Assembly (NCBI GenBank): GCA_016703325.1
Contig: JADJCH010000035.1
Span: 15,436-79,435 of the forward strand
Length of the DNA stretch: 64,000 bases
Direction of reading: 5' to 3'
From: Burkholderiales bacterium
GTDB taxonomy: Bacteria; Pseudomonadota; Gammaproteobacteria; Burkholderiales; Burkholderiaceae_C
Below, one piece after another: positions 9,249 through 17,806 of the stretch (position 1 is the first letter of the stretch; every line of letters starts with the position of its first letter). The position numbers and the translations under genes are program-made. The notes under the pieces are model-generated. The model searched no databases. It saw nothing but the letters and a program-made list of their open reading frames with translations, and had not been told where the DNA came from.

Positions 9249-10763
9249 TCAGCCTTCGTCCTGGAAGGCTTCCTCCCGCTTGTTGCGGATGGACGGCAGC
9301 AGCACCACCACGATCATCAGCGCCGCAGCAATCAGCAGCCCGGCCGACAGCGGGCGGGTCATGAAGGTGGTCCAGTCACCGCGCGACAGCAGCAGCGCGC
9401 GGCGCAGGTTCTCCTCCATCATCGGCCCCAGGATGAAGCCCAGCAGCAGCGGCGCCGGCTCGCATCCCAGCTTGTAGAAGAGGTAGCCGACGATGGCGAA
9501 TCCCGCGCCCATGAACACGTCGAAGTTGTTGTTGTTCAGCGTGTACAGGCCGATGGAGCAGAACACCACGATGGCCGGGAACAGGAAGCGGTAGGGCACC
9601 GTCAGCAGCTTGATCCAGATGCCGATCAGCGGCAGGTTCAGGATCACCAGCATCAGGTTGCCGATCCACATGGAGGCGATCAGGCCCCAGAACAGGTCCG
9701 GATTGCTGGTCATCACCTGCGGGCCGGGCTGGATGCCCTTGATGGTCATCGCACCCACCATCAGCGCCATCACCGCGTTGGGCGGGATGCCCAGCGTCAG
9801 CATCGGGATGAAGCTGGTCTGCGCACCGGCGTTGTTGGCCGCCTCGGGGCCGGCCACGCCGCGGATGTTGCCCTGGCCGAAAGGCACCTGGTCAGCGCGA
9901 CCACGGGTCTTTTTTTCCAGCGTGTAGGCGGCAAAGGAGGCCAGCAAGGCGCCGCCGCCGGGCAGCACGCCCAGGATGGAGCCCAGGGTCGTCCCCCGCA
10001 GCACGGCCGGAGCGGCATCCTTGAAGTCCTGCGCGGTCGGCCACAGACCCTTCACGTCCTTGGTGAAGACCTCGCGGTGTTCGGCCGGCCGACCCAGGTT
10101 GGAGATGATCTCGCCAAAGCCGAACACACCCATGGCGATGGTGACGAAGCCGATGCCATCGGTCAGTTCGGGAATGTCGAAGCTGTAGCGCGGCACGCCG
10201 GAGATGACGTCGGTGTTGATCTGGCCAAGCAGCAGGCCCAGCAGGATCATGGAGATCGCCTTGACCAGCGAGCCCGAGGCCAGCACCACCGCGCCGATCA
10301 GGCCCAGCACCATCAGGCTGAAGTACTCGGCCGGCCCGAACTTGAAGGCCAGCTCGGTCAGCGGCGGCGCAAAGGCAGCGATGATCATCGTGCCCACGGT
10401 GCCGGCGAAGAACGAGCCCAAGCCAGCTGCGGCCAGCGCGGCACCGGCGCGGCCCTTGCGTGCCATCTGGTAACCGTCCAGCGCGGTGACCACCGAGGAG
10501 GCCTCGCCGGGCACGTTGATCAGGATCGCCGTGGTCGAGCCGCCGTACTGTGCACCGTAATAGATGCCAGCCAGCATGATCAGTGCAGGGGTGGCGTCCA
10601 GCGCGTAGATGCTGGGCAGCAGCATCGCGATGGTGGCCACGGGGCCGAGGCCCGGCAGCACGCCGATCAGGGTGCCGAGCACGGCGCCGCCGAAGGCATA
10701 CAGCAGGTTGGTGAGGGTGAACGCAACGCCGAAGCCCAGCGCCAGGTTGTTGAGCAGTTCCAT
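9249..10763 (-). CDS. tctA: Tripartite tricarboxylate transporter, large membrane subunit TctA
   Basis: A 504-residue inner-membrane protein of the TctA family. The conserved N-terminal repeat LIGVLPGLGPVATIAMLLP and the second-half copy LGVLPGGGALLASFAAY are both visible, as are GIYYGAQYGGSTTAILINVPGE and LTLGIPPNAVMALMVGAM. TctA is the transport channel for tri- or dicarboxylates, working with small subunit TctB and a periplasmic binding protein TctC. It is 12 bases downstream of tctB. No tctC-like gene is adjacent, so the binding protein is probably encoded elsewhere, as is common in Burkholderiales, which carry many unlinked TctC paralogues. Confidence 0.93.
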   Translation of the reverse strand: MELLNNLALGFGVAFTLTNLLYAFGGAVLGTLIGVLPGLGPVATIAMLLPSIYALDATPALIMLAGIYYGAQYGGSTTAILINVPGEASSVVTALDGYQMARKGRAGAALAAAGLGSFFAGTVGTMIIAAFAPPLTELAFKFGPAEYFSLMVLGLIGAVVLASGSLVKAISMILLGLLLGQINTDVISGVPRYSFDIPELTDGIGFVTIAMGVFGFGEIISNLGRPAEHREVFTKDVKGLWPTAQDFKDAAPAVLRGTTLGSILGVLPGGGALLASFAAYTLEKKTRGRADQVPFGQGNIRGVAGPEAANNAGAQTSFIPMLTLGIPPNAVMALMVGAMTIKGIQPGPQVMTSNPDLFWGLIASMWIGNLMLVILNLPLIGIWIKLLTVPYRFLFPAIVVFCSIGLYTLNNNNFDVFMGAGFAIVGYLFYKLGCEPAPLLLGFILGPMMEENLRRALLLSRGDWTTFMTRPLSAGLLIAAALMIVVVLLPSIRNKREEAFQDEG

Positions 10764-10775
10764 GTGTCAGGCCCC

Positions 10776-11249
10776 TCAGCTGCCGGTGGCGTTCAGGAAG
10801 GCCGGCAGGACCGGCAGCGTCAGGCTCAGGCCCTTGACGAACACGACATACGACAACGCGGTGAGGATCGTGGCGTTGATCAACGCGTCCTTCCAGTGGA
10901 ACTCGTCACCTGCAGTGGACACCGCAAACACCAGCAGCGGCAGGCTGACCACCAGGCCCAGGCGGGGCAGCGCGAGGCCGAAGCCGATCAGCGACAGCAC
11001 CACGATGATCAGCGGCTTCCAGGCCCACTTGCCGATCGGGTCACCGTCGTCGGTTTCCACCGTCAGCGCACCGAACAGCACCACCGCGCCCAGGATGGCC
11101 AGCAGGATGCCCAGACCGAAAGGGAAATAGGCCGGCCCAGGCCGTGCCGAGTTGCCGAAGCTGTAGTTCAAGGCGCCCCAGGCAAACGCGATGCCCACGA
11201 CGATGAACATCAGCCCCGACCAGAAATCCTTCTGGCTCTTGATCTTCAT
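10776..11249 (-). CDS. tctB: Tripartite tricarboxylate transporter, small membrane subunit TctB
   Basis: A 157-residue protein with four predicted membrane segments (FWSGLMFIVVGIAFAWGALNY; FPFGLGILLAILGAVVLF; PLIIVVLSLIGFGLALPR; the C-terminal LSYVVFVKGLSLTLPVLPAFL), the pattern of the TctB/DUF1468 family. The cluster NYSFGNSARPGPAYFPFGLG between helices 1 and 2 is typical. It forms the membrane complex with TctA, whose gene follows 12 bases later. The 161 bases upstream (11250-11410) hold no gene and probably contain the promoter. Confidence 0.9.
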   Translation of the reverse strand: MKIKSQKDFWSGLMFIVVGIAFAWGALNYSFGNSARPGPAYFPFGLGILLAILGAVVLFGALTVETDDGDPIGKWAWKPLIIVVLSLIGFGLALPRLGLVVSLPLLVFAVSTAGDEFHWKDALINATILTALSYVVFVKGLSLTLPVLPAFLNATGS

Positions 11250-11410
11250 GAAGTCTCCTCAGACGAATCGTCCGTGACGCAGGGCACGGACATCGCCCAC
11301 TCCACGGTTCGCGGCGATTCTAGGCAGCGCCCTCCGGCGGCCGACTGTGGATACCACTTAGCAGGCAGCAGGGTCCGGACAGGGCCGGGCGCAGCGCGCC
11401 CGGGCTGCCG

Positions 11411-13297
11411 TCAGGAGGGCATGGGCGCCAACCCCGCCGGAAAATCCGGCGTGGCACGCAGCACCTCGTCCAGGGTGCTCTGGCCACGCGCCACCTTCTG
11501 GAGGCCGGCCAGGCGCAGCGGCGTCAGGCCACAGCGCAGCGTCTGCCGACGCAGTTCGGCCAGGTCCGGGGTGTCGGTGACAGCCGCTCGCACCCCTTCA
11601 TCAAAGGTCAGCAGCTCGAACAACCCGCTGCGACCCCGGTAACCGGTATTGCGGCAGGCCGGGCAGCCCACCGCCTGCATCGGCCGGAAGGCTCCCGCTG
11701 CGCTCCAGGGCGCCAGCAGCGGTGCGGCCGGCCAGCCCGGCATCGCAGCCGCCAGGGCCTGCGGGCTGAGGGCCTCGTCGGGCCGGCGGCAGTGCGGACA
11801 AAGCGTGCGCACCAGCCGCTGCGCCAGCACACCAATCAACGTCGCGTTGAGCAGGTAGGACGGCACGCCCAGGTCCAGCAGCCGGGTCACCGCGCTGGCC
11901 GAGTCGTTGGTGTGCAGCGTCGAGAACACCAGGTGGCCGGTGAGCGCGGCCTGCACCGCCATCTCGGCGGTCTCCAGGTCGCGGATCTCGCCGACCATGA
12001 TGATGTCCGGATCCTGGCGCATCAGCGCACGCACGCTGGCGGCGAAGTCCAGGTCCAGTGCCGGCTGCACCTGGGTCTGGTTGAAGGCGGGCTCGATCAT
12101 CTCGATCGGGTCCTCCACCGTGCAGACGTTGACCGCGTCGGTGGCCAGGCGCTTGAGGGTGGCGTACAACGTGGTGGTCTTGCCGCTGCCGGTGGGCCCG
12201 GTGACCAGCACGATGCCGTGTGGCGCGGCCATCAGGGCTTCCCAGCGTGCGGCATCGCCCGGATCGAACCCCAGGTCCGCCACCGGCTTGACGGCGGCCT
12301 CCGGGTCGAAGATGCGCATCACCAGCTTTTCGCCAAAGGCAGTGGGCAGCGTGGACAGGCGCATCTCGATCTCGTCACCGCGCGGGCTGCGGGTCTTGAT
12401 GCGGCCATCCTGCGCGCGCCGGCGCTCCACCACGTCCATGCGGCCCAGCAGCTTGATGCGTGCGGTCACCGCAGCCATCACCGTGGTGGGCAGCTGGTAG
12501 ACGGTGTGCAGCACGCCGTCGATGCGAAAGCGAATGCTGCACTGATCCCGCCGCGGCTCCAGGTGGATGTCGCTGGCGCGCTGCTCGAAGGCGTAGCTCC
12601 ACAACCAGTCCACCAGCTGCACCACGCCCTGGTCGTTGGCGTCGAGCTGCTTGTGCTGGCCCATCTCGACCAGCTGCTCGAAGTTGACCGTCGTGCTGGT
12701 TTCGCCGCTCTTCTGCGCCGCCCGCACCGAACGCGCCACCGAGTAGAACTCGGTGGTGAAGCGGGCAATGTCCTGCGGGTTGGCCAGCACCAGCCGCACC
12801 TGCTTGCGGGTGTGCGCAGCGATCTCGTTCACCCAGTCCAGCACGAAGGGCTCGGCGGTAGCCACGGTGATCTCGCCGGCGCCGACCTGCACCGGCAGCA
12901 CCCGGCGCTTCTCGGCATAGGCGGCGGACATCACCTCGGTGACCCTGGCCACGTCCACCTTCAGCGGATCGATGCGCAGGTAGGGCAGCTTCAGCCGTTG
13001 CGCCAGCCAGCGGGTCAGCGCCTCCAGGTCCAGTGCCTCACCGTGATGGGCACCGGGACGGGCGTCGCGCAGCTGTGCTCCGGCCAAACGCACCAGCGGA
13101 TGCAGGCTGGAGCTGCCAGCGGCCAGGCGCTGCACCAGTGCGGCGGCCTCGGCCTCGGCCAACAGCCCGTCGTGACGCATCCAGCCCACCACCTGACGCC
13201 AGTTCAGCGGACCGTCCAACGTCGCCGCGTTGGCAACCGGTGCCGGTGCGGTCGGGCGACTGGCGGGGGGAGGACGGTGGCTGGAGTTCATGGGCAA
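11411..13297 (-). CDS. GspE/PulE-type secretion ATPase, orphan
   Basis: A 628-residue ATPase of the type II secretion / type IV pilus family. It has an N-terminal T2SSE_N-like domain (about 70-200, YLRIDPLKVDVARVTEVMSA), Walker A GPTGSGKTTTLYAT, the Asp box EDPIE, Walker B IIMVGEIRDLETAEMA and His box STLHTNDS. A late zinc motif is seen as CPHC and CPACRNTGYRGR. Such enzymes power assembly of a pseudopilus or pilus at the inner membrane. No other gsp or pil genes are near; it is instead the last gene of the operon with tatD, 18 bases after the spermidine-synthase-like gene. It could be GspE, PilB-like, or an uncharacterised paralogue. Confidence 0.88.
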   Translation of the reverse strand: MPMNSSHRPPPASRPTAPAPVANAATLDGPLNWRQVVGWMRHDGLLAEAEAAALVQRLAAGSSSLHPLVRLAGAQLRDARPGAHHGEALDLEALTRWLAQRLKLPYLRIDPLKVDVARVTEVMSAAYAEKRRVLPVQVGAGEITVATAEPFVLDWVNEIAAHTRKQVRLVLANPQDIARFTTEFYSVARSVRAAQKSGETSTTVNFEQLVEMGQHKQLDANDQGVVQLVDWLWSYAFEQRASDIHLEPRRDQCSIRFRIDGVLHTVYQLPTTVMAAVTARIKLLGRMDVVERRRAQDGRIKTRSPRGDEIEMRLSTLPTAFGEKLVMRIFDPEAAVKPVADLGFDPGDAARWEALMAAPHGIVLVTGPTGSGKTTTLYATLKRLATDAVNVCTVEDPIEMIEPAFNQTQVQPALDLDFAASVRALMRQDPDIIMVGEIRDLETAEMAVQAALTGHLVFSTLHTNDSASAVTRLLDLGVPSYLLNATLIGVLAQRLVRTLCPHCRRPDEALSPQALAAAMPGWPAAPLLAPWSAAGAFRPMQAVGCPACRNTGYRGRSGLFELLTFDEGVRAAVTDTPDLAELRRQTLRCGLTPLRLAGLQKVARGQSTLDEVLRATPDFPAGLAPMPS

Positions 13298-13315
13298 CGA
13301 AGGGTTCCGCGCTGG

Positions 13316-14239
13316 TCAGGCAGAGGTCGGTGGCTGGAGCGGCTGCAACGCATGCACCCACCTGGCCGCCCGCAGGCCGAAACGCTCGGTCACCGCTGCG
13401 GCGCGCTGCAGCAGGATCTCACGCTCAGGCATCACGGAAGATTTCTGTGCGATGACGATGGTGTTGCCCTCCTCGGTGGGCGCGAGCATCCACACCCGCG
13501 GACCCGGGCCTTCGTCCGTGCCGGCATGGGCCCCGTCGCCGAAGGCTGCGGCGATGCGCCGGGCGCTGCGGCGGAAGCTGGCGTTGCGGCCGAACAGGTT
13601 GACCGTCATGACCCCGCCATCGTCCAACAGGTCGTGGCAGTGGCGGTAGAAGTCGGCATCGTCCAGCACCGGCGCGGCCGCATCGTGGTCGTAGAGGTCC
13701 ACACAGAGCACATCGGCCATGCCGCGCCGGGCCGGCTCGGCGACCCAGGCCCCGGCGTCGGCCTGCAGCACGGCGAGCCGCTCCTCGTCGGCGGGCAGGC
13801 GGAACCACTGCCGGCAGGCGGCGATGACCTGCGGATTGATCTCCACCACGGTGCTGTGGCGCGCCTGCACCTCGGCATGGGTGAAGCGCACTCCCGCGCC
13901 GGCGCCCAGCCCCAGGTGCACACAGCGCAGCTGCGTCCACTGCTCCGGATCGTGCAGCAGCAGCCAGACCATCAGGCGCTGCACGTACTCCAGCTCCAGC
14001 TTGCGCGGGCGGCGGATGCGCATGGCGCCCTGCACCCAGGGGGTGTGGCCCAGGTGCAGGTAGCGCACGCCGTCCAGCTCGGAGATCGTTGCCTCCGGCA
14101 GCGGCAGATCGCGGCTGCTGCGCCGCCGCGGCGAGCCGTCGGCCCGCTGCTGTTGCCCCTTGACCCCGGAGGCTTCGCGTCGCCGGCCATCCGCTCCCAC
14201 CGCGAGGCTGCCCGGCAAATTGTTCAGAACCGAATTCAT
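13316..14239 (-). CDS. Spermidine synthase-like methyltransferase-fold protein
   Basis: A 307-residue protein with the Rossmann fold of the spermidine synthase family. The nucleotide-binding loop is HLGLGAGAGVRF with the acidic end of strand 2 at VVEINP, and the later segment reads ADVLCVDLYDHDAAAP. The start at 14239 is chosen because its ATG overlaps the TGA of the upstream glycosylase gene (ATGA). The classical GGGDG and the aminopropyl-acceptor residues of SpeE are not clear, so it may not make spermidine; Burkholderiales carry many such proteins annotated only by fold. The first 50 residues are low complexity. Confidence 0.8.
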   Translation of the reverse strand: MNSVLNNLPGSLAVGADGRRREASGVKGQQQRADGSPRRRSSRDLPLPEATISELDGVRYLHLGHTPWVQGAMRIRRPRKLELEYVQRLMVWLLLHDPEQWTQLRCVHLGLGAGAGVRFTHAEVQARHSTVVEINPQVIAACRQWFRLPADEERLAVLQADAGAWVAEPARRGMADVLCVDLYDHDAAAPVLDDADFYRHCHDLLDDGGVMTVNLFGRNASFRRSARRIAAAFGDGAHAGTDEGPGPRVWMLAPTEEGNTIVIAQKSSVMPEREILLQRAAAVTERFGLRAARWVHALQPLQPPTSA

Positions 14240-14751
14240 GCCAGATGGTAGAGCAGGAACACCTCCCGCCAGGCAGCGCACTTGCGTGTGAAGCTCCAGC
14301 TCGCGTTGGCAGGGCTGGTGGAGGGCAGGCGGTGCACCGGCAGGCCCAGCGCGCGGGTGATGCGCATGGCCCGGGCCGACTCGCCGCCGTTGTGCGCCAC
14401 CGCCTGCAGCGCAGGCAGCCGGCGGCACAGGCCGGGCAGGTCGTTGAGTTCGGCGTCTTCGATGGCACTGTCCAGGCTGCCCTCGCGCCGGCAGCGGGCG
14501 TAGATGTCCCAGATGCCCAGGCCGCGCTCGCGCACCTGCTGCAGACGCTCCTCGTAGGTCAGCGCGCGCAGGTCCAAGCCCCAGAGCTCACTCAGGATGG
14601 GCCAGAACTGGTTGCGCGGGTGGGCGTAGTACTGCTGCGCGGCCAGCGAGGCCACGCTCGGGAAGCTGCCCAGCAGCAGCAGGCGGGTGTGTGGCCCGAC
14701 CACCGGCGCCAGGCCGGTCAGGCGGTCTGCTCCCCGGCCCGCCCCGTTCAA
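14236..14751 (-). CDS. DNA-deoxyinosine glycosylase (UDG superfamily, family 6)
   Basis: A 171-residue glycosylase that removes hypoxanthine from DNA after adenine deamination. The sequence shows the family's first motif LLLGSFPSVASLAAQQYYAHPRNQFWPIL in pieces: GSFPS, YYAHPRNQFW, then the second motif LPSTSPANAS near the C terminus. It matches the hypoxanthine-DNA glycosylase (HDG) branch better than the Mug or Ung branches. Its ATG overlaps the tatD stop and its stop overlaps the next start, indicating translational coupling. TatD is also a nuclease, so the first two genes of this operon share a DNA-maintenance theme. Confidence 0.88.
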   Translation of the reverse strand: MNGAGRGADRLTGLAPVVGPHTRLLLLGSFPSVASLAAQQYYAHPRNQFWPILSELWGLDLRALTYEERLQQVRERGLGIWDIYARCRREGSLDSAIEDAELNDLPGLCRRLPALQAVAHNGGESARAMRITRALGLPVHRLPSTSPANASWSFTRKCAAWREVFLLYHLA

Positions 14752-15596
14752 GTGGCCTCCCGCGGCAGCAGCCCGAGCAGCCGCGGCAGTGCCGCCACGG
14801 CGTTGGCAGTGGACTGCCGCGCCACCTCGCTCAGGTTCAGGCCACGCAGTTCGGCCAGGGTCCGGGCGATGCGCGGCAGTTCGGCCGGCTCATTGCGGCC
14901 GTGGCCCAGGCCGTCCTGACGCTGCTGTGCGCTGCGGTACAACCAGGCGGGCGGGATGTCCGGCGCGTCGGTCTCCAGCACCCAGGCGTCGGCGGGCAGG
15001 TCGGCCGCCAGGCGGCGGATCTGCAGCGCGCGCGCCTGCGTCATCGCGCCGCCGAAGCCCAATTTGAAGCCCAGGTCCAGGAAAGCGCGCGCCTGCTGCT
15101 CGCTGCCGTTGAAGGCATGGGCGATGCCCCCGCTGACTCGCGTACGCCGCAGCAAGGCCAGCAGCGGATCCACCGCGCGGCGCACATGCAGGATCACCGG
15201 CAACCCGGCGTCGCGCGCCAGGGCCAGTTGCGCAGCGCAGCAGCGGGCCTGTTCGTGGGAATCCAGCCCGGCAACGAAGCCGTCCAGACCAATCTCTCCC
15301 ACAGCGACCAGATGAGGGTCATCGAGCGCCGCGCCCAGCGCATCGGCCAACTGCTGCAGCGCACCGGGCGGCTCCTGTTCGACATACAAGGGATGGAACC
15401 CCAGCGCATAGGCGTCGCCCTGCTGCCGCGCCAGCGCCTGCACTGCCGCCAGGCTCGGGCTGTGCACCGCCGGCAGGACCAGCAGTCCCACCCCGGCGGC
15501 GCGGGCCCGGGCACGCACCTCCTGGCGGTCCGGATCGAACTCCGGCGCGTCCAGGTGGCAATGGGTGTCGATCCAGGTGAGGCGCTCAGCAGACAT
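14748..15596 (-). CDS. tatD: TatD-family metal-dependent deoxyribonuclease
   Basis: A 282-residue TIM-barrel amidohydrolase-fold nuclease. Metal ligands are visible: DTHCHLD at the N terminus, Glu in VAVGEIGLDG, His in PVILHVRRA, His in GGIAHAFNGS and Asp in LETDAPDIPP. TatD proteins are 3'-5' exonucleases used in DNA repair and fragmentation; the paralogues YcfH/YjjV are alike, so the exact subgroup is uncertain. It is the first gene of a four-gene operon and is divergent from the protease gene at 15714. Confidence 0.9.
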   Translation of the reverse strand: MSAERLTWIDTHCHLDAPEFDPDRQEVRARARAAGVGLLVLPAVHSPSLAAVQALARQQGDAYALGFHPLYVEQEPPGALQQLADALGAALDDPHLVAVGEIGLDGFVAGLDSHEQARCCAAQLALARDAGLPVILHVRRAVDPLLALLRRTRVSGGIAHAFNGSEQQARAFLDLGFKLGFGGAMTQARALQIRRLAADLPADAWVLETDAPDIPPAWLYRSAQQRQDGLGHGRNEPAELPRIARTLAELRGLNLSEVARQSTANAVAALPRLLGLLPREAT

Positions 15597-15713
15597 GACG
15601 CAATGATGCCCCCACCGCCCTCAGCAGCGCCCCGCACAGACAAGGCCACCGGCTCCGTGCTAAGTTGCGTCACGCTGCGGCGCACCGCGCCGAGCCACTG
15701 AAGGGTGTCGTCG

Positions 15714-16685
15714 ATGCGCCGCACGCCAAGGATCAGCCGACAGGTGCCGCCACAGGCGGTCCCATCGCCTGTGCCGCGGCCCGTGCAGCATCCCAAGGCC
15801 GCAGCGGCTCCCACTCCTGCACAGCAGCCTTCGCGGTACCGCCGCGCCCGTGTTGGGCTGAGCGGTCTGTTCCAGCTGCGCAGCGCCGTGATCCTGCTGG
15901 CCCTGCTGCTGGCGCTGCAGGCGGCCTGGGTCTGGCAGCAGCGCAGCGCGCCACTCACCCAGGAGGACATCGACGCGGCGGTGCGGCACAGTCTGGAGCA
16001 GGAGCCGCTGCCCTCCATGGCCCGCCGCGCTGCCGACCGGGTGCTGCCTTCGGTGGTGCGGGTCGAAGGTGAGATGGCCCGCCCCGCACCGCCCCGCGCT
16101 GCGCCGCGGATCCGCCCCCAGCCCGGCGGCGAGGAGCTCGATGGCAGCAGTCTGGGGGTGGGCACCGGGGTGGTCGTGGTCGACAGCGGCCTGATCCTCA
16201 CCAATCTGCATGTGATCGAGGGCGCGCGGGAGGTCCGCGTGACCTTCCACACCGGGCTCGAATCACCTGCCGACATCGTCAGCCTGCACCCGGACCAGGA
16301 TCTGGCGGTGTTGAAGGCCCGCCGGTTGCCCGACGACCTGCAGGCCGCCACGCTGCGCTCGAGCGCCGACCTGGGCCCCGGCGACCAGGTGGTGGCGATC
16401 GGTTTCCCCTTCGGCATCGGGCCTTCGGTTTCTGCCGGGGTGGTGTCCGGGCTGGAACGGGAGTTCCGCTCGCCCAAACACGGCCGACCGTTGGCACGGC
16501 TGATCCAGTTCGACGCCGCGGCCAATCCCGGCAACTCCGGCGGGCCGCTGGTCACCGCCGACGGCGAGGTGGTGGGCATCGTCACCGCGATCCTGAACCC
16601 GACATCGGCCCACACCTTCCTGGGCATCGGTTTCGCCGTGCCGATCGACAGCGCCGCCGCAGCCGTCGGCATCCCGCCGTTCTGA
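15714..16685 (+). CDS. Membrane-anchored trypsin-like (S1C) serine protease without PDZ
   Basis: A 323-residue protein of the DegP/HtrA-like family. The ATG at 15714 follows a GAAGGG ribosome site. The N-terminal 45 residues are Pro/Arg rich and cytoplasmic-looking; a membrane segment (AVILLALLLALQAAWVW) follows. The catalytic triad is His in LTNLHVIEG, Asp in DQDLAVLK and Ser in NPGNSGGPL. The protein ends after the protease domain, so the PDZ domain usual in DegP is missing. It precedes the MoxR-DUF58-VWA cluster by 41 bases and may belong to the same transcription unit. Confidence 0.87.
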   Translation: MRRTPRISRQVPPQAVPSPVPRPVQHPKAAAAPTPAQQPSRYRRARVGLSGLFQLRSAVILLALLLALQAAWVWQQRSAPLTQEDIDAAVRHSLEQEPLPSMARRAADRVLPSVVRVEGEMARPAPPRAAPRIRPQPGGEELDGSSLGVGTGVVVVDSGLILTNLHVIEGAREVRVTFHTGLESPADIVSLHPDQDLAVLKARRLPDDLQAATLRSSADLGPGDQVVAIGFPFGIGPSVSAGVVSGLEREFRSPKHGRPLARLIQFDAAANPGNSGGPLVTADGEVVGIVTAILNPTSAHTFLGIGFAVPIDSAAAAVGIPPF

Positions 16686-16726
16686 AGCCGTTCCTGCCCT
16701 GCGCACGCAGACATTGCCCGCCGCCC

Positions 16727-17806
16727 ATGACCTCTGTTGATCCCTCCACCGAACCCGTTCCGCCCGCCCCGGCAACCCCGGCAGGAGATGCCGGCCTGGC
16801 CCGCGACACCGCGGCGCGGATGGAGCGCATCCTCTACGAGGTCAAGCGGGTGGTGGTGGGTCAGGACCGCTTCCTGGAACGGGTGATGGTGGCGCTGCTG
16901 GCACAGGGGCACCTGCTGGTCGAAGGGGTGCCGGGGCTGGCCAAGACGCTCACCGTCAAGACCCTGGCCCGCGTGCTGCAGGGGCAGATGCGGCGCATCC
17001 AGTTCACCCCGGACCTGCTGCCGGCCGACCTGGTGGGCACACGCATCTACCAGCCGCACAGCGGCGAGTTCAGCACCGTGCTCGGCCCGGTGTTCACCCA
17101 CCTGCTGCTGGCCGACGAAATCAACCGCGCGCCCGCCAAGGTGCAGAGTGCGCTGCTGGAGGTGATGCAGGAGCGGCAGGTCACCCTCGCGGGCAGCACC
17201 CACCGGGTGCCGGAACCCTTCCTGGTGATGGCCACGCAGAACCCGATCGAGACCGAAGGCACCTACCCGCTGCCGGAGGCGCAGGTGGACCGTTTCATGA
17301 TGAAGGTGCTGATCGGTTATCCCAGCGAGGAAGAGGAGTTCGTCATCGCGCAGCGGTTCACCGGTGCGCCGATCGAGGTGGCCGGTCTGATCAGCCCGGC
17401 AGAGCTGGCGGCCCTGCAGCGCAGTTGCCGCGAGCAGGTCTATGTGGATCCGGCCATCGTCCAGTACGTGGTTCGGCTGGTGGCCGCCACCCGGGAGCCC
17501 CAGCGGGTCGGCCTGGCCGAACTGGCCCCGTTGATCACCTGGGGCGCCAGCCCGCGCGGCACGCTGCACCTGGTGGAGGCTGCCCGTGCACTGGCGCTGC
17601 TGCGCCGTCGCAGCTATGTGCTGCCGGGCGACGTGCAGGACCTGGCCGCCGACGTGCTGCGCCACCGCCTGGTGCTGAGTTACGAAGCCATGGCCGCCGG
17701 CTGGACGCCGGACGCCTACCTGGCCCGGCTGCAGGCCGCAGTGGCCGCGCCGCAGGTGCCGCTGCAGTCCGTTGCAGCCGCTCCAACCCCCTCCCCCGGC
17801 CCATGA
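16727..17806 (+). CDS. MoxR-family AAA+ ATPase
   Basis: A 359-residue AAA+ chaperone-like ATPase. Walker A is GVPGLAKTLTVKTLAR, Walker B LLLADEINRAPAKVQSALLE, and sensor 1 falls in FLVMATQNPIETEGTYPLPEAQ; the C-terminal lid carries GASPRGTLHLVEAARALAL. MoxR proteins act with VWA-domain partners in metal-centre insertion or envelope stress. The stop overlaps the start of the DUF58 gene (ATGA), and the VWA gene follows, which is the standard MoxR neighbourhood. Confidence 0.93.
   Translation: MTSVDPSTEPVPPAPATPAGDAGLARDTAARMERILYEVKRVVVGQDRFLERVMVALLAQGHLLVEGVPGLAKTLTVKTLARVLQGQMRRIQFTPDLLPADLVGTRIYQPHSGEFSTVLGPVFTHLLLADEINRAPAKVQSALLEVMQERQVTLAGSTHRVPEPFLVMATQNPIETEGTYPLPEAQVDRFMMKVLIGYPSEEEEFVIAQRFTGAPIEVAGLISPAELAALQRSCREQVYVDPAIVQYVVRLVAATREPQRVGLAELAPLITWGASPRGTLHLVEAARALALLRRRSYVLPGDVQDLAADVLRHRLVLSYEAMAAGWTPDAYLARLQAAVAAPQVPLQSVAAAPTPSPGP

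Noticed and set aside
7545..11642. A 1365-codon plus-strand open frame across the MFS, tctAB and gspE region
   Set aside because: It lies opposite well-supported genes, is full of His/Arg/Gln/Gly, and has no recognisable domain; long antisense frames are expected at this GC content.
13316..14239. Naming the spermidine-synthase-like gene speE
   Set aside because: The classic GGGDG and acceptor-binding residues are not clear; only the fold is supported.
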